Shown: one piece after another, positions 1 through 8,485 of the stretch
Position numbering within the stretch: position 1 is the first letter of the stretch
Layout: each line of letters begins with the position of its first letter
NCBI GenBank assembly: GCA_002683395.1
Contig: NYTG01000087.1
Coordinates: 1-44,092 of the forward strand
Origin: Halieaceae bacterium
GTDB taxonomy: Bacteria > Pseudomonadota > Gammaproteobacteria > Pseudomonadales > Halieaceae
Length of the DNA: 44,092 nt
Reading direction: 5' to 3'
Position numbers and translations under genes: made by a program
Notes under the pieces: generated by a model
Told to the model about the DNA's origin: nothing
Databases searched by the model: none
The model's input: the letters and a program-made list of their open reading frames with translations, nothing else

Positions 1-100
1 CGATCGACCTTGGAAGGGTCCTTGCCCGAGAAAGCTCCACCTCCATGGCGCGCCATGGAGGTGGAGCTTTCTCGGGCAAGGACCCTTCCAAGGTCGATCG
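1..100. repeat. Perfect 50+50 bp inverted duplication at contig edge
   Basis: Bases 1-50 are the exact reverse complement of bases 51-100, with no spacer. The right arm is genuine metK coding sequence. The left arm in the metK frame does not encode the Gly-Gly expected just before Met-Ala-Arg-His, so it is not native metK sequence. The centre of symmetry falls in ATGGCGCGCCAT (45-56), a natural 12-base palindrome that encodes Met-Ala-Arg-His of MetK. This looks like a fold-back or assembly artefact triggered by that palindrome rather than a biological repeat. Confidence 0.95.
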
Positions 101-440
101 CTCAGCGGCCTATGCCGGGCGTTACGTCGCCAAGAATATTGTTGCAGCGGGCCTAGCCCGCCGCTGTGAGGTACAGGTGTCCTACGCTATTGGCGTCGCG
201 GAACCCACCTCAATTTCAGTCAACACTTTCGGTACAGCCACCCTTGCCGATGACGCGATCGTTGCACTGATTCGCGAGCACTTTGATCTGCGGCCAAAAG
301 GTCTTATCAATATGCTCGATCTGAAGCGCCCTATTTACCGTACTACCGCCGCGTATGGCCATTTTGGTCGTTCGGGTGACAGCTTTACCTGGGAGCGCAC
401 CGACAGGGCCGAAGCCCTTCGCGCGGCCGCCGGGCTTTAA
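45..440 (+). CDS. metK: S-adenosylmethionine synthase, C-terminal part (5' end missing)
   Basis: MetK makes S-adenosylmethionine from methionine and ATP in the cytoplasm. About 131 residues remain of a family length near 385. They begin at the conserved MARHGGGAFSGKDPSKVDR block (the GGGAFSGKD signature) and run through QVSYAIGVAEPTSI, the FDLRPKGLI block and the ending TAAYGHFGR...W. The Met at 45 is an internal residue, not a start codon; the upstream part is lost where the contig folds back on itself. The authentic sequence begins somewhere in 45-56. It lies 27 bases before ahcY, so the SAM-producing and SAH-removing enzymes are probably co-transcribed. Identity is clear from these motifs. 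Confidence 0.96.
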   Translation: MARHGGGAFSGKDPSKVDRSAAYAGRYVAKNIVAAGLARRCEVQVSYAIGVAEPTSISVNTFGTATLADDAIVALIREHFDLRPKGLINMLDLKRPIYRTTAAYGHFGRSGDSFTWERTDRAEALRAAAGL

Positions 441-467
441 CCCTCAGACTCCAAGAGAGACCACATT

Positions 468-1859
468 ATGAACACTGCTGTTGAACAAAGCGTTTTTGCC
501 GACTACAAAGTCGCGGACATCCATCTGGCCGACTGGGGCCGAAGGGAACTGGAGATCGCTGAGAGCGAGATGCCCGCGCTGATAGCCCTGCGAGAGCAAT
601 ACCGGGATGCACAACCGCTAGCCGGTGCAAAAATTCTTGGCTGCATCCATATGACGATCCAGACCGGTGTTCTGATCGAAACGCTGGTAGCGTTGGGCGC
701 AGAAGTGCGCTGGTCTTCGTGCAATATTTTCTCGACTCAGGATCACGCCGCAGCGGCCATTGCCGCAGCCGGCATTCCCGTTTTTGCCTGGAAAGGCGAG
801 ACAGAGGAAGAGTATGAGTGGTGTATTGAGCAAACCATTCTCGAGGACGGCAAGCCTTGGGACGCCAATATGGTGCTCGATGACGGTGGCGACCTGACCG
901 CCATGCTGCATGAGCAGTACCCCGAGATGCTCGAGCGCATACACGGCATTACTGAAGAAACCACTACGGGCGTGCATCGCCTCTACGACATGCTCGCCAA
1001 TGGCGAATTGAAGGTGCCGGCGATTAACGTCAACGACGCGGTGACCAAATCCAAAAACGACAACAAGTACGGCTGTCGACACAGTCTGAACGACGCCATC
1101 AAGCGCGGGCTCGATCATCTGTTGGCAGGGAAGCGAGCGCTGGTGATTGGCTATGGCGATGTCGGAAAAGGGTCCGCCCAGTCTCTCCGGCAGGAAGGCA
1201 TGATCGTACGAGTCACTGAATGCGATCCAATCTGCGCCATGCAGGCCTGTATGGATGGCTTCGAAGTTGTCTCGCCGTTTATCGACGGCGTGGACGACGG
1301 CTCTGACAGCTGTATCAATACAGACCTGTTGGGCACCACCGACATGCTGGTCACCGCCACGGGTAATTTCAATGTTTGCTCAGCACCCATGCTGCGGGCG
1401 CTGAAGTGCAGCGCCGTGGTATGCAATATCGGACACTTCGATAACGAGATTGATACCGCCTACATGCGCGCCGAGTGGCAGTGGGAAGAAATCAAACCCC
1501 AGGTGCATAAAGTGGTCCGAGATGCCGCCAGCAACGATCACTTATTGCTACTCTCAGAGGGTCGACTAGTGAACCTAGGCAATGCAACCGGGCATCCCTC
1601 GCGTATCATGGACGGCTCATTCGCCAACCAAGTATTGGCACAGATCCACCTGTATGAGAAACGATTTGCCGATCTATCCGGCGACGCACGGCAGGATGCG
1701 ATCACAGTCGAGGTGCTTCCCAAGCAGCTCGACGAACAGGTCGCCGCGTTCATGGTAGAGGGCTTTGGTGGTGTGATGACCAAACTGACGCCCAAGCAGG
1801 CGGACTATATCGGCGTGGGTGCCGACGGCCCCTTCAAAACCGACAGCTATAAGTACTGA
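468..1859 (+). CDS. ahcY: Adenosylhomocysteinase
   Basis: Hydrolyses S-adenosylhomocysteine to adenosine and homocysteine, relieving product inhibition of methyltransferases. The 463-residue length is normal for the proteobacterial form. Visible features are the substrate region HMTIQTGVLIETL (61-73), the block ending NVNDAVTKSKNDNKYGCRHS with the catalytic Lys/Asp/Asn/Cys region (187-206), the NAD-binding GYGDVGKGSA (228-237), the block TATGNFNV, and the conserved C-terminal Lys-Tyr in FKTDSYKY that completes the partner subunit's NAD site. The ATG follows a purine-rich AAGAGAG. The 27-base gap after metK is too short for an SAH riboswitch, so any such element would lie upstream of metK, outside the window. 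Confidence 0.97.
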   Translation: MNTAVEQSVFADYKVADIHLADWGRRELEIAESEMPALIALREQYRDAQPLAGAKILGCIHMTIQTGVLIETLVALGAEVRWSSCNIFSTQDHAAAAIAAAGIPVFAWKGETEEEYEWCIEQTILEDGKPWDANMVLDDGGDLTAMLHEQYPEMLERIHGITEETTTGVHRLYDMLANGELKVPAINVNDAVTKSKNDNKYGCRHSLNDAIKRGLDHLLAGKRALVIGYGDVGKGSAQSLRQEGMIVRVTECDPICAMQACMDGFEVVSPFIDGVDDGSDSCINTDLLGTTDMLVTATGNFNVCSAPMLRALKCSAVVCNIGHFDNEIDTAYMRAEWQWEEIKPQVHKVVRDAASNDHLLLLSEGRLVNLGNATGHPSRIMDGSFANQVLAQIHLYEKRFADLSGDARQDAITVEVLPKQLDEQVAAFMVEGFGGVMTKLTPKQADYIGVGADGPFKTDSYKY

Positions 1860-1874
1860 GGCTTTTGCGGACGG

Positions 1875-2606
1875 GTGCGTATCACTCGACTTTTTACTGA
1901 CCAGCCCCTCGCGTCGGGCACCCGGGTGCTACTGGAAGGTGGTGCTGCAAAACACCTTGGGCGCGCGCTTCGGGCACGCATCGGAGATGCCGTCTGCCTG
2001 TTCAATGGCGACGGCCGCGAGTTTGCAGCGGCGGTCACCGGTATTGATAAACAGACCGTGTCTCTCGAGGTAGGAACAGCCTCCGCGCCCGATACCGAGT
2101 CGCGTATTCACACCACGCTGGGCCTTTGCCTGAGCAAAGGCGATCGATTTGACTGGGCCATACAAAAGGCCACCGAGCTGGGTATCGGCGCTATCGCCCC
2201 TCTCTATAGCGATCGCGTTGACTTTACTATTCCGGCAGATCGGATGGAAAAGCGCGTCGCCCACTGGCAACAGGTTGTTATCAGTGCCTGTGAGCAATGT
2301 GGGAGAGTCAGGGTGCCTGCTGTCGCGACGCCACAGCCATTGGAGAAATGGGTCGAAGCGGCGGTGGCCGACCAAAAATGGGTGCTGCACTGCGGCGATG
2401 GTGACACGCGTGTCCCCAAGGCGGTTCCTGCCCGAGTGGCACTATTGATTGGCCCCGAGGGAGGGCTAGCCGATGAGGAAATGACGGCCGCTAGGGGACA
2501 TGGTTTTGACGTGTTGCAGCTGGGTCCGCGAGTGCTGCGCACCGAAACCGCACCGGTCGTAGCGCTGTCAGTGCTGGGCGCACACTGGGGAGACATCCCG
2601 CTTTAG
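1875..2606 (+). CDS. rsmE: 16S rRNA (uracil-1498-N3)-methyltransferase
   Basis: Methylates N3 of U1498 in 16S rRNA using SAM. The 243-residue protein has the RsmE/SPOUT layout: an N-terminal PUA-like part (MRITRLFTDQPL, VLLEGGAAKHLGRALRARIG), then the SPOUT knot with KGDRFDWAIQKATELG, the LLIGPEGGLADEE SAM-binding loop and LGPRVLRTETAPVVAL near the C-terminus. Translation starts at GTG, 15 bases after the ahcY stop, with a weak GGACGGG-like ribosome site. Sharing a transcript with metK-ahcY is plausible, since it uses SAM and produces SAH. Confidence 0.95.
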   Translation: MRITRLFTDQPLASGTRVLLEGGAAKHLGRALRARIGDAVCLFNGDGREFAAAVTGIDKQTVSLEVGTASAPDTESRIHTTLGLCLSKGDRFDWAIQKATELGIGAIAPLYSDRVDFTIPADRMEKRVAHWQQVVISACEQCGRVRVPAVATPQPLEKWVEAAVADQKWVLHCGDGDTRVPKAVPARVALLIGPEGGLADEEMTAARGHGFDVLQLGPRVLRTETAPVVALSVLGAHWGDIPL

Positions 2607-2650
2607 CAGATGCTATTAAAGCACTTCAACCGCAGCAATCAGCGACCGGA

Positions 2651-3901
2651 CTACTTATCATGTTGCGCCCGGACCCACTCAAGCCAGCTCGCGGCGGCGT
2701 TCAGATAGTGACTGGTGCGCGGCGAGTGGAAGATCTCAAAGGCGTGCTGAGCGCGCGGCAATTCTGCATAAACTAAGGGTGTGGTTGTGAGGGGACTGAA
2801 TTCCGCGACGAACCGCCTAACCTCCTCAACCCAGACCAGAGAATCATGGGTGCCCTGCACAATGCAGAAAGGGGGGGCGCCCTTTGCAACCCCAGTGCGA
2901 TGAATCCAGGAAATGGGCGATCCATCCTCAAAGACCGTCGGGGCCGCCTCGCGAGTCTGCTGAATAATGCGCCGCGAAATGAAGCCATCCATGCGATCCT
3001 GTTGGCGAATGCCATGGCGGTTAGTGAAGTCGACCACCGGATACAGAGCCAATACGCCCTGAACCGCTGTGTCGGCACCCTCAAAACCCGCTTGCCAGTC
3101 TGCATGACCGGGAGAGAGCCCCGCGAGCAGTGACAGGTGGCCCCCGGCTGAGCCGCCGGTAATCACCACAAAATCGGGATCACCGCCATATTCTGCAATA
3201 TTGGCTTTGACCCAGGCGATGGCTTTTTTGACGTCGATGATCTGAGCCGGGTACGCGTTTTTGGGTGCGAGCCGGTAATTAATAGACACGCCAACCCAGC
3301 CCATTTCAACCATTCGATGCAATAAAGGCTGCGCCTGTTCGGACTTATGTCCCATCATCCAAGCACCACCATGTACCTGAAGCAGCACAGGCCGCCGCTC
3401 ACTTTTCGTCACCGGAAGGTACACGTCCAGCCGCCCGCGTTTACCGGTGGTGGAATAACTCAGATTCCGCACATAGCGCACCCCGGGGCGTCGAAATCGA
3501 AATGGCCATAACCACTCACGGCTGAAGATCTGATGTTCAAGCCTGGCGCGTCGTGCCTCAGGAATATCCGTCAAAAAATGCGGGCCCAGCGCGACCCGCA
3601 ACGCACGACTAAAAGCCACGCCGGCATCGAATCCATCCCTGAGCACCCACGCCAAAAGCCCCCAAGTGCCCAAAAAAGCTGACAGCCCCCATGCAAATCC
3701 CGGGCTATCTGTGCCGATCAATACCACCCATAGCGCAACGAAGATCGCCTGCAGACCGATGCACCAAATTGCCAACTCTCCGGTTAACCAGCCGCAGAGA
3801 AACCAGAGCCAGACTGCCCAGCCAATGCGCCGAACCTGCAATACCGCAGAGACCGCAAAAAACAGGCTCAGGCAGGCGACGACGACAAAAAGATGGTCCA
3901 T
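2651..3901 (-). CDS. Membrane-anchored alpha/beta-hydrolase (HSL/BD-FAE-like esterase)
   Basis: Predicted carboxylesterase of the alpha/beta-hydrolase fold, 416 residues from the chosen ATG. Residues 1-90 form three or four hydrophobic segments (about 4-20, 28-44, 50-63, 68-86), so the catalytic domain is membrane-tethered. The hydrolase domain shows the oxyanion motif HGGAW (177-181), nucleophile elbow GGSAGG with Ser251, acid Asp353 in THDSLV and His386 in QHAFE, a complete triad. A longer frame from a GTG at 4057 would add 52 polar residues and run antisense over the gshB start; I prefer 3901 because the protein then opens directly with a transmembrane segment. Substrate unknown. It ends 44 bases from rsmE, tail to tail. 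Confidence 0.85.
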   Translation of the reverse strand: MDHLFVVVACLSLFFAVSAVLQVRRIGWAVWLWFLCGWLTGELAIWCIGLQAIFVALWVVLIGTDSPGFAWGLSAFLGTWGLLAWVLRDGFDAGVAFSRALRVALGPHFLTDIPEARRARLEHQIFSREWLWPFRFRRPGVRYVRNLSYSTTGKRGRLDVYLPVTKSERRPVLLQVHGGAWMMGHKSEQAQPLLHRMVEMGWVGVSINYRLAPKNAYPAQIIDVKKAIAWVKANIAEYGGDPDFVVITGGSAGGHLSLLAGLSPGHADWQAGFEGADTAVQGVLALYPVVDFTNRHGIRQQDRMDGFISRRIIQQTREAAPTVFEDGSPISWIHRTGVAKGAPPFCIVQGTHDSLVWVEEVRRFVAEFSPLTTTPLVYAELPRAQHAFEIFHSPRTSHYLNAAASWLEWVRAQHDK

Positions 3902-4009
3902 AACGTGTTCCAAAAAGTCCCAAAATACCCTGCTTTTCGGGCGGGAGGAGGTTGCGGGGATGGGCTCTGGATCGCAAGATATCAGGCCCTTCTCCGAGAG
4001 GACCTCAAC

Positions 4010-4963
4010 ATGAGCCTCAAGCTCGGTGTAGTGATGGATCCCATTGGATCGATTCACTACAAAAAAGATACCACGCTTGCGCTTCTTTGGGCGGCGCAGG
4101 ACCGCGGGTGGTCACTATTTTACATTGAGCCCGATGGGCTGTATCTCGATGGCAAGACGCCCATGGCAGCGGGGCAAGGACTGACTGTCCATCGAGATCC
4201 GGAGCACTGGTGCGACCTGGCAGAGGCGACCTCGATACCGCTCGCCGAGTGCAATGTGCTGTTGATGCGAAAAGACCCGCCGTTCGATATGGAATACATT
4301 TACGCTACCTACCTGCTGGAACGTGCTGAGCAGCAGGGCGCGCTAGTCGTTAACCGATGCCAGAGTCTCAGAGATTGCAATGAGAAGCTGTTTGCCACTG
4401 AATTCCCTGAGTGCTGCCCGCCACTCCTGGTCAGCCGAAATATGGCCAACCTGAGGTCATTTCATGCGCAATACGGAGACGTGATATTCAAACCTCTGGA
4501 TGGGATGGGCGGCAGTGCGATTTTTCGCGCTCGGCAAGATGATCCCAATGTCAGTGTGATTCTGGAAACACTGACCCAGTCAGGCAATCAGACCATCATG
4601 GCGCAGCAGTATCTGCCAGCAATCAACGACGGGGACAAACGCATTCTGATGATCAATGGCGAAGCCGTGCCCTGGTGTCTGGCCCGAGTGCCTCTGGCGG
4701 GAGAGAGCCGCGGCAACCTAGCGGCCGGCGGGTCAGGGCGAGTCCAGCCCCTGTCAGAGCGAGATCAGTGGATTGCGGCGCAAATCGGGCCCACACTAAA
4801 AGCGCGCGGTCTGTATTTTGTGGGTCTCGACATCATTGGCGACTACCTCACCGAGATTAACGTGACCAGTCCTACCTGCCTCCGGGAGATCGAAGCAGAA
4901 TCGGGGCTCGACATTGCCGGACAGCTGCTCGACAGCCTCCCTGTCGGAGGGCCCTCATCCTGA
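4010..4963 (+). CDS. gshB: Glutathione synthetase
   Basis: Ligates gamma-glutamylcysteine and glycine with ATP to give glutathione. The protein of 317 residues matches the bacterial GshB length. It begins MSLKLGVVMDPIGSIHYKKD like the E. coli enzyme and carries the ATP-grasp blocks LLMRKDPPFDMEYIYATYLLE, FKPLDGMGGSAIFR and GLYFVGLDIIGDYLTEINVT (Mg/ATP ligands). The start at 4010 follows GAGAGGA at good spacing; a GTG at 3893 in the same frame is an upstream extension without family support. Same order as Pseudomonas: gshB, tonB-like, yqgE, ruvX. Confidence 0.96.
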   Translation: MSLKLGVVMDPIGSIHYKKDTTLALLWAAQDRGWSLFYIEPDGLYLDGKTPMAAGQGLTVHRDPEHWCDLAEATSIPLAECNVLLMRKDPPFDMEYIYATYLLERAEQQGALVVNRCQSLRDCNEKLFATEFPECCPPLLVSRNMANLRSFHAQYGDVIFKPLDGMGGSAIFRARQDDPNVSVILETLTQSGNQTIMAQQYLPAINDGDKRILMINGEAVPWCLARVPLAGESRGNLAAGGSGRVQPLSERDQWIAAQIGPTLKARGLYFVGLDIIGDYLTEINVTSPTCLREIEAESGLDIAGQLLDSLPVGGPSS

Positions 4964-4977
4964 ATGACGCCACGCCT

Positions 4978-5637
4978 ATGGCCCAGATAACCACTCCCAC
5001 AGGCTTGCCACCGGCATTTGTCCTGTCGCTTGGCCTGCATTTAGTGGTGATCTTCGGATTTCTCATTTCGCCTGCCGGAGACTCTGCGGTGCAGGTGGCT
5101 AATCGCGCCGTCACCGTGTTGCTTGCACCGACGCAGCAGGCACCGAAGCGCGCATTGGCCGATGCCGCAGCGCATCAGCAGGGCGCTGAACCAGAACGTT
5201 TGGCCAACAGGCCACCCAGTCAGCCTTCTGAGCTACCAACACTAACCACTGCCTCTGCATCCATCAGCACGCGACAGACCGGGCTAACGATGACGTCCCT
5301 TGCCGCTCGTTCTGCCCACCCCACGGTAGCCGCGCAAGCGGCACTGGATGCGGAGTACCTGCGACAGTGGCAAGCCGGTATCGAGCGTTTTGGCAATGCC
5401 TACTATCGAGGTCTCGCACTGCGACACGGCGACGGCGACGTGCGGCTTCGCGTTACGGTGCGCGCCGATGGCAGACTACTCAAGATTGATCTGCTGGGTA
5501 GCTCTGGTACCGATGCCCTCGACCGCGCTGCCATTGATACGGTAGAAAAGCTGGCGCCCTTTGCCCCTTTCCCACCCGCATTGGCGGGCGAGGAATCAGA
5601 GCTCGCCATTGTCCGCACCTGGCAGTTCCGGCACTGA
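4978..5637 (+). CDS. TonB-family protein (TonB3-like energy transducer)
   Basis: Inner-membrane anchored protein of 219 residues: a single transmembrane helix at about 12-30, a Pro/Ala/Gln-rich periplasmic linker (roughly 45-115), and a TonB C-terminal domain (about 142-219) with the pattern VRLRVTVRADGRLLKIDLLGSSG...LDRAAIDTV...FPP. TonB proteins pass proton-motive-force energy to outer-membrane receptors. No exbB/exbD lie nearby. In Pseudomonas aeruginosa the gene in this slot is tonB3, linked to twitching motility; pilT lies 1 kb downstream here, which fits but does not prove that role. It starts 14 bases after gshB. Confidence 0.88.
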   Translation: MAQITTPTGLPPAFVLSLGLHLVVIFGFLISPAGDSAVQVANRAVTVLLAPTQQAPKRALADAAAHQQGAEPERLANRPPSQPSELPTLTTASASISTRQTGLTMTSLAARSAHPTVAAQAALDAEYLRQWQAGIERFGNAYYRGLALRHGDGDVRLRVTVRADGRLLKIDLLGSSGTDALDRAAIDTVEKLAPFAPFPPALAGEESELAIVRTWQFRH

Positions 5638-5651
5638 CCGGCAGCGAAAAA

Positions 5652-6236
5652 ATGCCCGCCGAAGTGAGCAACCAGATCGACAGCCCGCCATCGCTCCGCG
5701 GCCACTTTTTGATTGCCACGCCTGTCATCGGCAGTGGTTTTTTTAATCGTTCGCTCACCTATCTTTGCGATCACAATACAGAAGGGGCGATGGGTATTGT
5801 CGTCAACCAAAGTCTCAATATCAGCCTATCCGATATGCTGGGCCATCTCGATATTGAAGCCATCCCAGAATGCCCCGACACGCCCATCCTTGCCGGCGGG
5901 CCCGTGGCAACGGACCACGGCTTCGTCCTGCACCATGGGGATCCCGGCTGGGAGGGCAGTCACGCTGTCACCGAGACAATCAGTCTTACCGGCTCCCGAG
6001 ATATACTGTGTGCCATTGCGGCAGGTAACGGCCCAAAAGAGTATTTAGTGGCACTCGGCTATGCAGGCTGGGCTGCTGGCCAACTGGAAGCGGAGATGGC
6101 AGAGAACAGCTGGCTCACGGTCCCGGCACACCTCGACATTCTATTTGCAAGCGCTATTGAGGATCGGCTAGCCGCAGCGGGGCGACAGCTGGGTATCGAT
6201 GTCGACCTTTTGAGCGCTGAGGCAGGTCACGCCTGA
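5652..6236 (+). CDS. yqgE: YqgE/AlgH family protein (UPF0301)
   Basis: Conserved protein of 194 residues and unknown biochemical function. It contains the family blocks LRGHFLIATP near residue 15, LTYLCDHNTEGAMGIVVNQ, LAGGPVATDHGFVLH, and ALGYAGWAAGQLEAEMAENSW. It is nearly always next to ruvX, as here (2-base gap), and sits 14 bases after the TonB-like gene. The start ATG gives the usual length. Confidence 0.94.
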   Translation: MPAEVSNQIDSPPSLRGHFLIATPVIGSGFFNRSLTYLCDHNTEGAMGIVVNQSLNISLSDMLGHLDIEAIPECPDTPILAGGPVATDHGFVLHHGDPGWEGSHAVTETISLTGSRDILCAIAAGNGPKEYLVALGYAGWAAGQLEAEMAENSWLTVPAHLDILFASAIEDRLAAAGRQLGIDVDLLSAEAGHA

Positions 6237-6238
6237 TT

Positions 6239-6658
6239 ATGGCTCAACACGAAACGGTGATCGCAATAGATTACGGCCTGCGCAATATGGGCGTGGCAGT
6301 GGGCAACACCCTCTCCTGCACGGCACAGCCTCTGGCGGTGATCGGCGCTCGAGACGGGGTGCCGGAATGGGAGACGCTGGCTACCCTGATAGCTGAGTGG
6401 CAGCCTGCTCGGGTGATCGTGGGTCACCCCATCAATATGGATGGCTCGGAAAGCGAGATCAGCCAAAGAGCGACCCGGTTTGCCCGTCAGGTAGGCGGCC
6501 GCTTCAACCTGCCGGTGACGCTAGTGGACGAGCGACTATCGAGTCGAGAAGCAAAGTCCAATGCGCTGGCTGCGGGGCACCGGGGAGATTTTGCAGCAGA
6601 CCCGATCGATGATCAGGCTGCGGCCATCATTCTCGCTACCTGGCTCAGCGACCAGTAG
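6239..6658 (+). CDS. ruvX: Pre-16S rRNA nuclease / Holliday-junction-resolvase-like protein RuvX (YqgF)
   Basis: RNase H-fold nuclease; in E. coli YqgF acts on the 5' end of pre-16S rRNA. Length 139 residues, as usual. Visible motifs: IDYGLRNMGVAV with the first acidic residue (about 10-21), VIVGHPINMDGSESE, LVDERLSSREA with the second acidic cluster, and DDQAAAIIL with the final Asp. Last gene of the gshB run; it ends 3 bases from the pilT stop on the other strand, leaving no space for a separate terminator. Confidence 0.94.
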   Translation: MAQHETVIAIDYGLRNMGVAVGNTLSCTAQPLAVIGARDGVPEWETLATLIAEWQPARVIVGHPINMDGSESEISQRATRFARQVGGRFNLPVTLVDERLSSREAKSNALAAGHRGDFAADPIDDQAAAIILATWLSDQ

Positions 6659-6661
6659 GCC

Positions 6662-7702
6662 TCAGGCAGTAATACTGTCGGGTTGCCGCGCTTTCTCGCG
6701 CGCTTCCTCTGCCGTGATAATGCGCTTCTCGACCAGCATCTGCAGACACTGGTCCATCGTCTGCATACCAATGGCCTGACCAGTCTGAATGGCCGAGTAC
6801 ATTTGTGCCACTTTGTCCTCGCGAATAAGATTTCGGATCGCCGACGTCCCGCGCATGATCTCGTGGGCAGCAACACGACCCCCTCCTTTTTTCTTGAGGA
6901 GCGTCTGTGAAATGACGGCCTGTAGTGACTCAGATAGCATCGAGCGCACCATGGCTTTCTCTGCCGCAGGGAATACATCGATCACACGGTCGATCGTCTT
7001 GGCCGCAGAGGTTGTGTGGAGCGTGCCAAAAACAAGATGCCCCGTCTCGGCGGCGGTCAAAGCAAGACGGATTGTCTCAAGGTCACGCATCTCGCCCACC
7101 AGAATAATGTCGGGATCCTCGCGCAAAGCCGAGCGCAACGCTTCAGAGAAACCCAGCGTGTCGCGGTGGACTTCTCGCTGATTCACCAGGCACCGCTTGC
7201 TCTCATGGACAAACTCGATAGGATCCTCAATCGTGAGGATATGGTCGTACCGGTTGTCGTTAACGAAATCGACCATCGCCGCGAGGGTCGTCGATTTACC
7301 CGAGCCAGTTGGTCCGGTGACCAAAACCAGACCTCGGGGCAGCATGGAGATATCCCGGAACACCTGTCCCATGCCAAGCTGATCCATCGACAGCACCTCC
7401 GAAGGAATCGATCGGAATACCGCTCCTGCACCGCGATTGTGATTAAAGGCGTTAACCCGAAAGCGGGCCACATTGGGCACTTCGAAGGAAAAATCCGTCT
7501 CGAGAAACTCTTCGAAGTCCTTGCGCTGCCGGTCATTCATGATGTCGTAGATCAACGCCTGCACCCCAGCGTGATCCTGAGCCGGCACGTTGACGCGTCG
7601 AACGTCGCCATCGACCCGAATCATGGGCGGCAAGCCTGCGGAGAGGTGGAGGTCGGAAGCGCCCTGCTGGACGCTGAAAGCGAGTAGTTCAGTGATATCC
7701 AT
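6662..7702 (-). CDS. pilT: Type IV pilus retraction ATPase PilT
   Basis: Hexameric cytoplasmic ATPase that depolymerises type IV pili and powers twitching and DNA uptake. Length 346 (P. aeruginosa 344). It carries Walker A GPTGSGKST (130-138), an Asp box around TIEDPIEF (158-164), Walker B DPDIILVGEMRD (196-207), a His box GHLVFGTLHT (221-230) and the PilT signature AIRNLIREDK (288-297), needed for retraction and diagnostic against PilB. The ATG has GGAG upstream. pilU, the usual Pseudomonas partner, is not in the window. Head-to-head with yggS, as in Pseudomonas. Confidence 0.97.
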   Translation of the reverse strand: MDITELLAFSVQQGASDLHLSAGLPPMIRVDGDVRRVNVPAQDHAGVQALIYDIMNDRQRKDFEEFLETDFSFEVPNVARFRVNAFNHNRGAGAVFRSIPSEVLSMDQLGMGQVFRDISMLPRGLVLVTGPTGSGKSTTLAAMVDFVNDNRYDHILTIEDPIEFVHESKRCLVNQREVHRDTLGFSEALRSALREDPDIILVGEMRDLETIRLALTAAETGHLVFGTLHTTSAAKTIDRVIDVFPAAEKAMVRSMLSESLQAVISQTLLKKKGGGRVAAHEIMRGTSAIRNLIREDKVAQMYSAIQTGQAIGMQTMDQCLQMLVEKRIITAEEAREKARQPDSITA

Positions 7703-7763
7703 GTCAAAGTCTCCGCGGTTGTCGGACTAGCACATGGTGGATCAACTTCCTTATGATGCCATC

Positions 7764-8468
7764 ATGACACCTACAGAACTTGAACGTAATATATCAGAAG
7801 TCGATCGCCGAATTCGGGCGGCTGAGCGCGTTGCGGGGCGATCGGCGGGATCGGTTTCCTTGCTGGCGGTGAGTAAAACCAAGCCTTCTGAAGTCGTTCG
7901 CCAGGCCCATCGGCTGGGTCTCAACGCATTTGGTGAAAATTACGCACAGGAAATGGCCGAAAAAGCCGCCGCACTCGCCGACCTGCCCCTTTGCTGGCAC
8001 TTCATAGGCCCAATACAAAGCAACAAGACGGCGCTGATTGCCGAGGTCAGCGACTGGGTCCACAGCCTGGACCGACTCAAAGTAGCGCGACGGCTTAGTG
8101 AGCAACGACCGGCCGAGAAAGGACCATTAAATGTGCTGATACAGGTCAAAACATCGGACGAGGACAGCAAATCGGGTGTGCTACCGGAGGCCGTGCCGGA
8201 GCTGGTCGCGGCTATCACCGAACTCCCCGGCCTGGCCCTGCGCGGATTGATGACCATCCCCGCGCCCGCTACCAACCCCACCCTGCAGCGCGGTCCCTTT
8301 CGGCAGCTCCGCGAACTGATGGGTCAGCTGTCAATCACCCTGCCTCAACTCAACATTCTCTCAATGGGCATGTCAGCGGACCTGGAAGCGGCGGTTGCCG
8401 AAGGCGCGCATATGGTACGTATTGGCACAGATATTTTTGGCGCGCGGTATAATCAGGTTCGTTCGTGA
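7764..8468 (+). CDS. yggS: PLP homeostasis protein YggS (PLPBP/PROSC family)
   Basis: Binds pyridoxal phosphate and helps balance B6 vitamers and amino/keto acids; no enzyme activity is known. The 234-residue form starts MTPTELERNISEVDRRI, matching the family start. An in-frame ATG at 7734 would add ten residues and cannot be excluded, as neither has a strong ribosome site. Key parts: LLAVSKTKP with the PLP-binding Lys, FGENYAQE, WHFIGPIQSNK, LSMGMSADLEAAV and GTDIFGAR. The stop overlaps the proC reading frame at GTGA. Confidence 0.94.
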   Translation: MTPTELERNISEVDRRIRAAERVAGRSAGSVSLLAVSKTKPSEVVRQAHRLGLNAFGENYAQEMAEKAAALADLPLCWHFIGPIQSNKTALIAEVSDWVHSLDRLKVARRLSEQRPAEKGPLNVLIQVKTSDEDSKSGVLPEAVPELVAAITELPGLALRGLMTIPAPATNPTLQRGPFRQLRELMGQLSITLPQLNILSMGMSADLEAAVAEGAHMVRIGTDIFGARYNQVRS

Positions 8469-8485
8469 CGGACAAGCGCCATCCC

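Noticed and set aside
441..467. Possible SAH riboswitch before ahcY
   Set aside because: The metK-ahcY gap is only 27 bases, too short for any known SAH riboswitch fold.
7016..7687. Plus-strand frame of 223 codons antisense to pilT
   Set aside because: PilT on the other strand is certain from its ATPase motifs; the antisense frame has no start context or known motif.
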